This document shows, piece by piece, positions 1-7,574 of a stretch of 47,597 nucleotides of DNA. The notes below the pieces were generated by a model. It was not told the DNA's origin and made no database searches. It saw nothing but the letters and a program-made list of their open reading frames with translations. The position numbers and the translations under genes were made by a program. Origin of the DNA: an uncultured Acidimicrobiales bacterium (GTDB taxonomy: Bacteria; Actinomycetota; Acidimicrobiia; Acidimicrobiales; SZUA-35); contig CALIFY010000060.1 in assembly GCA_938021675.1 (NCBI GenBank), positions 1-47,597 of the forward strand. The letters are read 5' to 3'. The stretch's first letter is position 1. Each line of letters starts with the position of its first letter.

Positions 1-257
1 ACCTCCACCGATCGGGAGCCCTTAGCATCACCCACCATCTTTCTCGAAGTCTTTTTGACTCCGTCACCGGCGAGTCGTCCACCTAGGCCGAGCTATTCAA
101 TCGGAATTTTGTGCTCTCCACCCCTATGACACGTCTCACTATTGCCCTTGGCGTCGGACCTTGACGTCAGGAGGCTCCTTATGGCCCAACACTAGTTTCA
201 ACCGACTACAGTCATCGTCCAAAGAATGAACAATTTCTACCCGGGAAGTTGGAAAGA
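1..257. other. Upstream region, no gene recognised
   Basis: No coding sequence could be supported here. A strong Shine-Dalgarno-like stretch (AGGAGG near 169-175) lies before an ATG at 181, but that frame stops after four codons. It is either a tiny leader or chance. The DNA is noticeably less GC-rich than the core genes further right, like the sulfotransferase gene that follows. Confidence 0.4.
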
Positions 258-986
258 ATGGACTCCACAAGGCATGCCAGGAGAAGAGCGATCCGCAACG
301 CAGTCACCACAGGGATAAATAGCTTGGCCTTATTCAATCCCCAACGGGCAACTCGACTTACCAACTCCTACTACCGCGCGATGCACAAAAATCTCATCCA
401 TCCATGGCTATCCGCACCCATGTTCTTACTGCATGTGCCCAAATCTGCCGGAACAAGCATGGCCTATGCACTGGGAAAACCTGACCCCGGACACCTTCGG
501 GTTGACGAGTACCCGGCCAAAATCCAGGAATGCCTCTCAGGCCGCGATGCCTTGCTGTGCATACGAGAGCCCGTGGACCGTTTCGAGTCCTCATGCTCGT
601 ATATGGAAAAATTGCGAGGCGAGGGAAATGATACTTTTGTTCGAACAGCTTCAAAGTACCGGAGTGCGTCGGAACTAGTAAAGGCCATGGATGCTGGATA
701 TTGCGCCGACCTGTACTTTCTCCGCTCTGCGTCAAGCATGATCGAAAGTGCAAGCACTCTAGGAATGAAGACGTGGGTAGTTGGATTTGACAAACTTGAT
801 ACCAACGTGGCGGAAGTTGCTCGGGAGTCAGGACACGACATCTCAGAGATTCCGAAGCTGAATGTGGGTCAAAGATCTCGGGCCAAAATCTTGTGTGGCA
901 AAGAACGGGCGATCCTAAACAAGATGTACGCCGAAGACCACGAACTCTACCAGCGGTCAGTGAGAGAAGGCTTCTTTAGGGTTTGA
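258..986 (+). CDS. Probable sulfotransferase family protein
   Basis: The protein probably transfers a sulfuryl group from PAPS to a carbohydrate or similar acceptor. The acceptor cannot be read from the sequence. The N-terminal third contains FLLHVPKSAGTS, which fits the 5'-phosphosulfate-binding loop of Sulfotransfer_2-type enzymes (H[IV]PKxAGT). About 50 residues later REPVDRFESSCSYM fits the 3'-phosphate-binding motif (RxPxxRfxS). The length (about 242 aa) suits this family. I prefer the ATG at 258, which has GGAAAG just before it; a TTG at 249 is in frame. There is no clear signal peptide. Codon use is more AT-rich than in the housekeeping genes downstream, which suggests acquisition by transfer. 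Any upstream partner lies outside the window. The family is fairly sure and the substrate is unknown. Confidence 0.7.
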   Translation: MDSTRHARRRAIRNAVTTGINSLALFNPQRATRLTNSYYRAMHKNLIHPWLSAPMFLLHVPKSAGTSMAYALGKPDPGHLRVDEYPAKIQECLSGRDALLCIREPVDRFESSCSYMEKLRGEGNDTFVRTASKYRSASELVKAMDAGYCADLYFLRSASSMIESASTLGMKTWVVGFDKLDTNVAEVARESGHDISEIPKLNVGQRSRAKILCGKERAILNKMYAEDHELYQRSVREGFFRV

Positions 987-1135
987 CCTTGACCGCCACC
1001 CGGCAGTCGCCACTTCGGGAAACCAGCAAACCTGACACGATGGCCAGCAGACAAAACAAACAGCACAAAGGGCAACCGCAACACCACTCTCCGTCACAAC
1101 GAAGCGAGTGCGGCTGCAGCCGGTAGGTTGTCGAG

Positions 1136-4009
1136 ATGGTAATTTTGCCCACCCTCTCGGTACGGACGGTGGCGACCACCGTTGCCGCAATCTTTTTGTT
1201 TGCGGCTTGCACCAGTACCGACAACGGCGATGACAACGCAAGCGATGACCCGGCGACGCCCGAAGCCTCCGAGCCATCCTACGAACTGATCGAACCAGCC
1301 CCCGATCCAACACCGATCGAACCGAGTGCCGACGTGCGTATCGGTACCCTCGATAACGGGCTCACCTACTACGTGAGACGAAACGACCGGCCTGGTCAGA
1401 GTTTGGCACTTCGGCTCGTCGTCAACGCCGGCTCTCTCCAACAGGACGTCCCGGACTCTGGCGGCGCCCACTTCCTAGAACACATGCTCTTCAACGGCAC
1501 CGAACGTTGGCCTGACAACGAAATGGACCGCGTCCTTCAACGGCTGGGCATCGAGCTAGGCCCCGATCTCAATGCATACACCAGCCCTGACGAGACCGTC
1601 TATCAGCTCAACGTGTCCGGCATCGACGCCGAGAAAACGAGCACCGCTTTCGATGTACTCCGGCAGTGGGCATCGGCTGCCACCATCACCGAGCAGGCGA
1701 CCATCGAGGAACGGGGCGTTGTTCGGGAGGAAATTCGGCTTCGAGACGAAGGCCCACAGGGGGCATTAAGCGCCGTTTTCGACGCCGCGTACCACGACGG
1801 CACCGCCTATGAGAACCGAGAGCCGGGAGGTCGCGACGAACTCATCCTCGAAACGACCGCCGATCAGCTACGAACATTCTACGACCGGTGGTATCGCCCA
1901 GATCTGATGGCGGTGGTCGCGGTTGGCGACCTTCCTCTCGATGAGATGGAGGCGGCCATCGTCGAGCGTTTCTCCGACGTCACCTCTCGGGGCGACGATC
2001 GAGAGCGAACCGAGCCCGAGGTGGCGCCGATCGACACGACGTTGACCGATGTCGTCAGCCACCCCGAGCTTTCGTCCTCGTTCGTCTCGGTCGACTATTC
2101 CCTGACCGATTGGCGCCAGGCCACGATCGGTGGCGAACGCCTGACGTACATCCAAGATCTCATCGCACTAATGATCCAAAATCGGTTACAGGAATCGGCC
2201 GACCGTGGCGATGTGGTGCTGATAGATCCTTCGGTCGGTCGAGTGTCCCTCAACCGATCCCAACCGATCCTCGGGTTTAACGTCGACGGCCCCGATCTGA
2301 CCGCCGTCGCCGCTCACGTCCTTACCGAAATGAACGCCATCGAGCGGAATGGCTTCACCGAAGACGAACTCGAACGGGTCAAAGCCACGGCGACGTCCGG
2401 ACTCGATCGGATCCTCGGCGCGGCGACCACCATCGAGGACGCCACCCATGCCAACGCCTACGTCGATCACTACCTTCGCGGATCGGAGATTTCTGACGTT
2501 TCCGACACCCACAGCCGATTGACCTCGATCACCGAGGAGCTGACCGCCCAAGAGGCCACCGACCTGTTCCGCTGGGAGCTGTCGAAGGCGGCACCGGTCG
2601 TGATCGTCGCAGGACCCGACCCTGAAGCGCTACCGACAACCGACGAGTTGGATGACGTCGTCGCCGCGGCCGCCGCCGACGACGGAGCCGCCGAGGCCAC
2701 CGACGATGGGCCGGCCATCGAATCACTGATCGCCGCACCCGACCCGGTCGAGCCGGTGGCGGTCAACGAACTTGATGAGTTAGATGCCACCGAGTGGGTC
2801 TTCGAAAACGGCGTGACGGTTCGGGCGGTCGAGACGGACATCGTGGCCGGAGAGGCGGTCGTTCGCGCTCGGTCGACCGGCGGATGGAGCACCCTGTCGG
2901 CCGAAGACGCCGTGCTCGCCCCGTGGGCCGCGAACGTGGTCGCCGGAAGCGGGGTTGGCGACTACGACCGCTTGACGTTCCGACGCTTCCTGGCCGGGAC
3001 GAGTGCCAGCCTCAATCCATTCATCGGGGAGACCACCGAAGGGTTCTCTGGGTCTTCTTCGGTGGAAGACATCGAGGTCTTGTTCCAACGGCTCCATCTG
3101 GCGATGACCGCTCCCAAAGCGGAAGAGGCGGCATTGGCCGAGATGCTCTCCAGCGCTGCAGACTCGCTTCGGGCTGCGGAGTCGAACCCGAACGCGGCCA
3201 CGACGGCCGCCCTGGCCGATGTCCTCTTCGATGGTGATGAACGATTTGCTTCGGTCCCACCGGATGGACTCAACGCCCTCACCACCGAAAAGGCGCTCGA
3301 TCTCTATCGTTCTCGTTTCGGTCCCGTCGACGATCTCGTCGTGGCTTTTGCCGGCGATATCGACACTCAGGTCATCGGCGACCTGTCGGCTCGCTACCTC
3401 GGCACCCTGAGCAACGGGCCCGATGATTCGTGGACCGATGTCCGACCACCTGATCTAGAAGAGGTCGTCGAACGCCGACTAGAGGCCGGTACCGGCGAAG
3501 CGACCGCCGCAGTCGCCGTCTTGTACCCGTCTCGTTTCGACGTCGATGCCGAGACGCGGGTCCAGTTAGAGGTACTAGGAGCCGTGCTCGATGCTCGCCT
3601 CTTCGATGTAGTACGGGAAGAACTCGGCGCCAGCTACGGGGGGTCCGTGCTAACCAACGTTGAGGTGGCACCCCGGGAAGGGGCGACGATCACCCTGTTT
3701 GCCAACGGCGACCCGGAGCGGGCCGATGAGATCCTTCAGGTCATGGGCGACGAGTCCGGCAGCCTGGCAGCCGAAGGGCCAACCGATGACGAACTGCAGC
3801 GAGCGAAAGCCATCATCGGAACCGACTTCGAGCTGGTAAACAACAACCAGATGGTCGAGATGTTGTTGACCGATCCTGGCGAAGACGCCCTCACAATGGT
3901 TCGACGCTCGGCGCTGCTCGCCACGGTGGAAGCGACGGACATCAAAGCCTTGGCCGAAGTGACCTTCCCGACAGACAGTCGGGTTGATGTCATCACGCTC
4001 CCCGGTTGA
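1136..4009 (+). CDS. M16 family zinc metallopeptidase, lipoprotein
   Basis: This is an insulinase/pitrilysin-type protease, probably attached outside the membrane. The start is a hydrophobic segment ending in LFAAC, a lipobox-like sequence with Cys25, followed by an acidic Ser/Thr-rich spacer (26-65). The first M16 domain has the inverted zinc motif HFLEH (112-116), with the third ligand expected in ERGVVREEI (192-200). A peptidase_M16_C-like segment follows. A second, catalytically silent half occupies roughly 560-957. About 950 residues with two M16 units in one chain matches PqqL-like proteins rather than the short processing-peptidase type. An acidic Ala/Asp-rich stretch near 500-535 links the halves. 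The gene converges on prmC. In mycobacteria prmC is followed by a sua5-type gene in the same direction, so this gene is a local replacement. The substrate is unknown. Confidence 0.88.
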   Translation: MVILPTLSVRTVATTVAAIFLFAACTSTDNGDDNASDDPATPEASEPSYELIEPAPDPTPIEPSADVRIGTLDNGLTYYVRRNDRPGQSLALRLVVNAGSLQQDVPDSGGAHFLEHMLFNGTERWPDNEMDRVLQRLGIELGPDLNAYTSPDETVYQLNVSGIDAEKTSTAFDVLRQWASAATITEQATIEERGVVREEIRLRDEGPQGALSAVFDAAYHDGTAYENREPGGRDELILETTADQLRTFYDRWYRPDLMAVVAVGDLPLDEMEAAIVERFSDVTSRGDDRERTEPEVAPIDTTLTDVVSHPELSSSFVSVDYSLTDWRQATIGGERLTYIQDLIALMIQNRLQESADRGDVVLIDPSVGRVSLNRSQPILGFNVDGPDLTAVAAHVLTEMNAIERNGFTEDELERVKATATSGLDRILGAATTIEDATHANAYVDHYLRGSEISDVSDTHSRLTSITEELTAQEATDLFRWELSKAAPVVIVAGPDPEALPTTDELDDVVAAAAADDGAAEATDDGPAIESLIAAPDPVEPVAVNELDELDATEWVFENGVTVRAVETDIVAGEAVVRARSTGGWSTLSAEDAVLAPWAANVVAGSGVGDYDRLTFRRFLAGTSASLNPFIGETTEGFSGSSSVEDIEVLFQRLHLAMTAPKAEEAALAEMLSSAADSLRAAESNPNAATTAALADVLFDGDERFASVPPDGLNALTTEKALDLYRSRFGPVDDLVVAFAGDIDTQVIGDLSARYLGTLSNGPDDSWTDVRPPDLEEVVERRLEAGTGEATAAVAVLYPSRFDVDAETRVQLEVLGAVLDARLFDVVREELGASYGGSVLTNVEVAPREGATITLFANGDPERADEILQVMGDESGSLAAEGPTDDELQRAKAIIGTDFELVNNNQMVEMLLTDPGEDALTMVRRSALLATVEATDIKALAEVTFPTDSRVDVITLPG

Positions 4010-4012
4010 GCA

Positions 4013-4027
4013 CGGGCCGGGGGCCCG
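4013..4027. terminator. GC-rich hairpin between convergent genes
   Basis: CGGGCC-GGG-GGCCCG is a perfect 6-bp stem with a 3-nt loop. It lies 3 nt after the M16 stop and 11 nt from the prmC stop on the other strand. There is no clear T-run, so a bidirectional terminator role is inferred from position. Confidence 0.4.
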
Positions 4028-4038
4028 GGGTCCGGCGG

Positions 4039-4938
4039 TTATCGCTGTGGGCGGTCGGCGGGAGAGATCGGGCGCCGAGCCACGATCCCTCTCGCCCGTT
4101 CGGCGAGATCCTGAAACGGTTCGACGTCAGCGAAGTACTCGGTCGCTTGGGCGGCGATAATCGGCACCTGAGCAGGAGCCATTTCCAAAACCAACGCTCC
4201 GGCCGGTTGGAGCCACTTCGGGCCTTCGGTGAGGAGATGGCGCAGATGGGCGGTTCCATTGTCTCCGGCCACCAACGCCTGGCGAGGTTCCCAGTCGGCT
4301 ACTTGCGGTTCGAGATCGTCGCCGTCGGCCACGTACGGCGGGTTTGATACCGCCACGTCTAGGCGTCCACGGAGTGCTGGTGGCAGCGCAGCGAACCAGT
4401 CCCCCTCGGCCACGGTGACGGTCGAACCGGACCATCCAATCCCAGCGATATTGGCCTGAGCCACCGCCAGCGCGTCGGGCGACGCGTCGGTCAGCCACAC
4501 CTCTGTTCCTCGGTGTTCGACGGCCAATGAGAGGCCGATGGCTCCAGACCCGGTCCCAAGATCGACCACGGTTGGCGTTGCGACGTCGTCGGCGAGACGG
4601 CGGACCTCTTTGAGCGCCCACTCCGCTACGATTTCCGTCTCCGGTCGCGGGATCAGGACGCGCCGATCGACGAACAGTTCAAGGGTACGGAATCCCCAAT
4701 TGCCAAGAACGTATTGGAGCGGCTCACCGGCCGAGCGTCGCTCGATCATCCCGTCGAAGTAGGCCAGTTGGCGGACGGTCGGTTCCTGGTCGGCGGTGTC
4801 GATCCACTGGCCGGCGTCGGTTCCGGTTGCTTGCCGGCCAATCCATTTGGCCTGCGATTCGGACTCTGCAACCCCGGCTTCGGCCAGGCGCCGCTCAGCG
4901 TCAACGATCAGCTCCCGCCAGGTCACCATCTCACCCAC
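4039..4938 (-). CDS. prmC: Release-factor glutamine methyltransferase
   Basis: PrmC N5-methylates the Gln of the GGQ motif of class I release factors using SAM. The 299-residue chain has the N-terminal helical substrate-binding domain (about 1-90), RPETE at 98-102, the SAM-binding DLGTGSGAIGLSL (126-138) and the catalytic NPPYV (199-203). The length matches the family. The stop of prfA lies 6 nt upstream, so the two are almost certainly co-transcribed and the methylase is made with its substrate. Start: ATG at 4938; a second in-frame ATG three codons in (MVTWREL) is possible. Identification is secure. Confidence 0.95.
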   Translation of the reverse strand: MGEMVTWRELIVDAERRLAEAGVAESESQAKWIGRQATGTDAGQWIDTADQEPTVRQLAYFDGMIERRSAGEPLQYVLGNWGFRTLELFVDRRVLIPRPETEIVAEWALKEVRRLADDVATPTVVDLGTGSGAIGLSLAVEHRGTEVWLTDASPDALAVAQANIAGIGWSGSTVTVAEGDWFAALPPALRGRLDVAVSNPPYVADGDDLEPQVADWEPRQALVAGDNGTAHLRHLLTEGPKWLQPAGALVLEMAPAQVPIIAAQATEYFADVEPFQDLAERARGIVARRPISPADRPQR

Positions 4939-4944
4939 CCGGTC

Positions 4945-6024
4945 TTATGAGTCGGTCATCGGGTCGGAGGTCTGAAGCTGCCGGGTGCGTTCATCGTGGA
5001 CGAGCCCATCGCTCAGATCGTTCATGTCGCCGGCCATCACTTTGTCGAGCTTGTGGAGGGTCAGGCCAATCCGATGGTCGGTGACCCGGTTCTCTTTGAA
5101 GTTGTAGGTGCGGATCTTTTCCGATCGCCCGCCGCCGCCGGTCTGCTCGCGTCTGGTGGCCGAGGCATCGGCCTGCCGTTTCTCTTCTTCAAGTTGGAGT
5201 AGACGGGATCGAAGGACTTTGAGGGCGCGCTCGCGATTCTGGAGCTGGCTCTTCTCATCCTGCATCGACACGACGAGCCCGGTCGGGAGGTGGGTGACCC
5301 TCACCGCAGAATCGGTCGTGTTTACGTGCTGTCCACCGGCGCCCGACGAACGATAGGTATCGAATCGTAGTTCGTTGTGGTCGATTGAGATATCGACCTC
5401 TTCGGCTTCGGGCAACACCGTTACCGTCGCCGACGAGGTGTGGACGCGGCCCTGGGATTCTGTTTTCGGTACTCGTTGCACCCGGTGGGGTCCGGCCTCG
5501 AACTTCATCCTCGTCCACGCCTGATCGCCCGAGAGTACGAAGGTCACCTCATCGAAACCGCCGAGATCGGTGGCGCTCGAATTCAGCACCTCGAAACCCC
5601 ATCCGCTTGTAGCGGCGTACGACTTGTACATCTCGAACAGGTCACGAGCGAACAAGTTGGCCTCGTCACCTCCTTCGGCACCTCGAATCTCGACTATCAC
5701 GTTTCGGCCGTCGTGAGGGTCCTTTGGCAGCAACAAGACCCGAAGTTCGCCTTCGAGTCGTTCGATCTCTTCCTCGGCCGAGTTCACTTCGGAACGAAGC
5801 TCCTCGCGCTCGTCGGTGTCGGCTTCGCTCAGTAGCTCCCGGGCGGTTGCAACGTCGTCGTAGCGGTGTTGAAGCTCCCCACCGACCCGAACCAGTTCGC
5901 CCAGGGCGGCGTAGCGTTTCGACATCTCCACGAACCGGCGGTTGTCGGCTGCTATCTCCGGGTCGGCCATGCGCGCCTCTAGCTCCCGATACTCCTCGTC
6001 GAGGGCACGCAACCGTTCCAACAT
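4945..6024 (-). CDS. prfA: Peptide chain release factor 1
   Basis: RF1 reads UAA and UAG stop codons and triggers peptidyl-tRNA hydrolysis on the ribosome. The 359-residue protein has the helical N-terminal domain (1-105), the codon-recognition segment RVQRVPKTESQGRVHTS with the PxT tripeptide at 186-188, and the catalytic GGQ at 230-232 in SGAGGQHVNTTDSAVR. A PxT tripeptide (RF2 has SPF) identifies it as RF1. Its middle residue is Lys, whereas it is usually Ala or Val. The gene is followed 6 nt later by prmC, which modifies the GGQ Gln. It lies 109 bp downstream of the unknown gene 6134-7165. Confidence 0.96.
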   Translation of the reverse strand: MLERLRALDEEYRELEARMADPEIAADNRRFVEMSKRYAALGELVRVGGELQHRYDDVATARELLSEADTDEREELRSEVNSAEEEIERLEGELRVLLLPKDPHDGRNVIVEIRGAEGGDEANLFARDLFEMYKSYAATSGWGFEVLNSSATDLGGFDEVTFVLSGDQAWTRMKFEAGPHRVQRVPKTESQGRVHTSSATVTVLPEAEEVDISIDHNELRFDTYRSSGAGGQHVNTTDSAVRVTHLPTGLVVSMQDEKSQLQNRERALKVLRSRLLQLEEEKRQADASATRREQTGGGGRSEKIRTYNFKENRVTDHRIGLTLHKLDKVMAGDMNDLSDGLVHDERTRQLQTSDPMTDS

Positions 6025-6133
6025 GACTCCGAGGGTACTGGGCTGTCGACCGCTTCCCGGGCGGCCCTCTTGCCCTCACCTCGGTTGTTCGCCAGCGGTT
6101 GACGGTCGAAGATGAGCCGTCGACGCCTTGCCG

Positions 6134-7165
6134 CTACGCCAGTACCTGCTCGGCGTCGTTCCATGGCAAGTCGATCGACCGAACCTCGCAGCGAGGAACC
6201 AACCCGGTCGTGCCGCCATCGGCCAGGACCTGATCTCGCTCGGGGACGACGATCACCAGGTCGGCCTCGGCGTCGAACCGAGCCCGGTAGTCTGCCGCTT
6301 CGGGTGCGAGGTCGAGATCGACACCGACGGAGCAGACAACGACCACGCCATCGCCGGCCGCTACGGCCGGTTCGGTTGCGAGGACCGACCGTTTTGGGCG
6401 TAGTGGAACGACGGGTTCCAGCCGGTCGAGGCCAACGATGCTGGGGTCATCGAGAATAATTGATCGGAGCCACCGTTGACGGGCCACTCGGCTCAACGGG
6501 TGAACTGCGGCACCGGGCCGTCGGTGACGGGCGACCGCAGTGATTGCGTTGCGGAGATTGTCGGTTCCGTCACGATGCCCGTTAACGAATTGCTGAAGTT
6601 CACGATCGGCCAAACCGACTCCAACGTCGAGCCGGGGGCCGTCCGGTGCCGCCGCGCTTGCATCGGAAGTCTCGGCTTCCACGACCCGAGCCACTTCTAG
6701 CCCGGCAACTTCTCCAACCAGCACCCCGTGATCGTCGACCGGACGGGCGCCCGCTTCGGCCAACACGCTGGCTAGCGCCCAATGAGACTCCGGTAGTACC
6801 GGTGGATGTTGGTAGTCGGTCGGGGTGGCCCGCACAAACGCTGACTGGTCGTCCGGTGAAATATCGCTACCGACGACATCGGATTCGTTTTGGGGCTGAC
6901 CGGTCCAAACGTCGATCGGCACATCGAGCAGCGCGGCCCGTCTGGCCAGGATAGGGGCACTGCTGGGAGCGGCCAAGACGTGTAACCGGTCAAGCCGAGG
7001 CCCGATTGCCGACCACGCCCACCGGATCGCCGGACCCAACCCGCGATCGGTGTCGGCCTGGAAGAAGGCCTCGCCGTCTATGACCCGCCCAGGTACTGGT
7101 CCGGTGGCTACATCGACCGGGCGTCCGGTCAACGTCAAAACAAACTGATCCAGGGCCCCGCTCAC
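6134..7165 (-). CDS. Unknown protein between rpmE and prfA
   Basis: I do not recognise this 343-residue protein. It begins with GTG at 7165, 11 nt after the rpmE stop, so it is probably translated from the same transcript. It has no signal peptide, no membrane segment and very few cysteines, and looks cytosolic. It alternates predicted beta/alpha elements rich in Val, Asp and Arg. Recognisable stretches include DGPRLDVGVGLADRELQ near 175-190, a basic segment AVARHRRPGAAVHPLSRVARQRW and a C-terminal DLVIVVPERDQVL strand-turn. Its place inside the rho-rpmE-prfA-prmC block suggests a link to translation or termination. That is inference from position only. GC-rich codon use matches its neighbours, so the reading frame is credible. 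Confidence 0.75.
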   Translation of the reverse strand: MSGALDQFVLTLTGRPVDVATGPVPGRVIDGEAFFQADTDRGLGPAIRWAWSAIGPRLDRLHVLAAPSSAPILARRAALLDVPIDVWTGQPQNESDVVGSDISPDDQSAFVRATPTDYQHPPVLPESHWALASVLAEAGARPVDDHGVLVGEVAGLEVARVVEAETSDASAAAPDGPRLDVGVGLADRELQQFVNGHRDGTDNLRNAITAVARHRRPGAAVHPLSRVARQRWLRSIILDDPSIVGLDRLEPVVPLRPKRSVLATEPAVAAGDGVVVVCSVGVDLDLAPEAADYRARFDAEADLVIVVPERDQVLADGGTTGLVPRCEVRSIDLPWNDAEQVLA

Positions 7166-7176
7166 AAGCAGCGAGG

Positions 7177-7470
7177 TTAGCCTTCAGCCGAATCGTCGGC
7201 CGGGGCACCGTCGCCACCGCTGCGACGCCGACCGCCGTACCGGCGTTCGAAACGCTCGACCCGACCTGCGGTGTCGACGATTTTCATCGTGCCGGTGTAG
7301 AAGGGATGGCTGGCGGCGCTGATGTCGACCTTTGCCAGCGGGTAGGTGTTGCCGTCTTCCCACTCGATCGACTCTTCAGTTTCGATGGTCGATCGAGTCA
7401 GAAACGAGAAATCGGCTGAAGCGTCCATGAAGACCACGGGCCGGTACTTGGGGTGGATGTCAGCTTTCAT
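7177..7470 (-). CDS. rpmE: 50S ribosomal protein L31, cysteine-free form
   Basis: L31 bridges the ribosomal subunits. The sequence opens [18 protein letters not shown] and contains [25 protein letters not shown] and [11 protein letters not shown], which together identify L31. It contains no cysteine, so the CxxC zinc site of type A proteins is absent and the VVFxDAS segment resembles type B. The C-terminal [11 protein letters not shown] looks like type A. At 97 aa it is longer than usual because of a Gly/Asp/Ser-rich tail. The gene lies between rho (104 bp upstream) and the unknown gene 6134-7165, the place normally held by rpmE in actinobacteria. Confidence 0.93.
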   Translation of the reverse strand: MKADIHPKYRPVVFMDASADFSFLTRSTIETEESIEWEDGNTYPLAKVDISAASHPFYTGTMKIVDTAGRVERFERRYGGRRRSGGDGAPADDSAEG

Positions 7471-7574
7471 GTCTTGCTCTCGCTCTCGAACTCGTACGGG
7501 CAGCTCTCAAGGCTACCGAGTGGTGTTGGTATTGCCGCCCGGTTGCGTCTCCGCGTGCCCGGCCGTTGGCCCGT

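Noticed and set aside
181-195. Four-codon frame after a strong ribosome site
   Set aside because: Too short to claim as a gene, and no attenuator-like structure or linked downstream start was clear.
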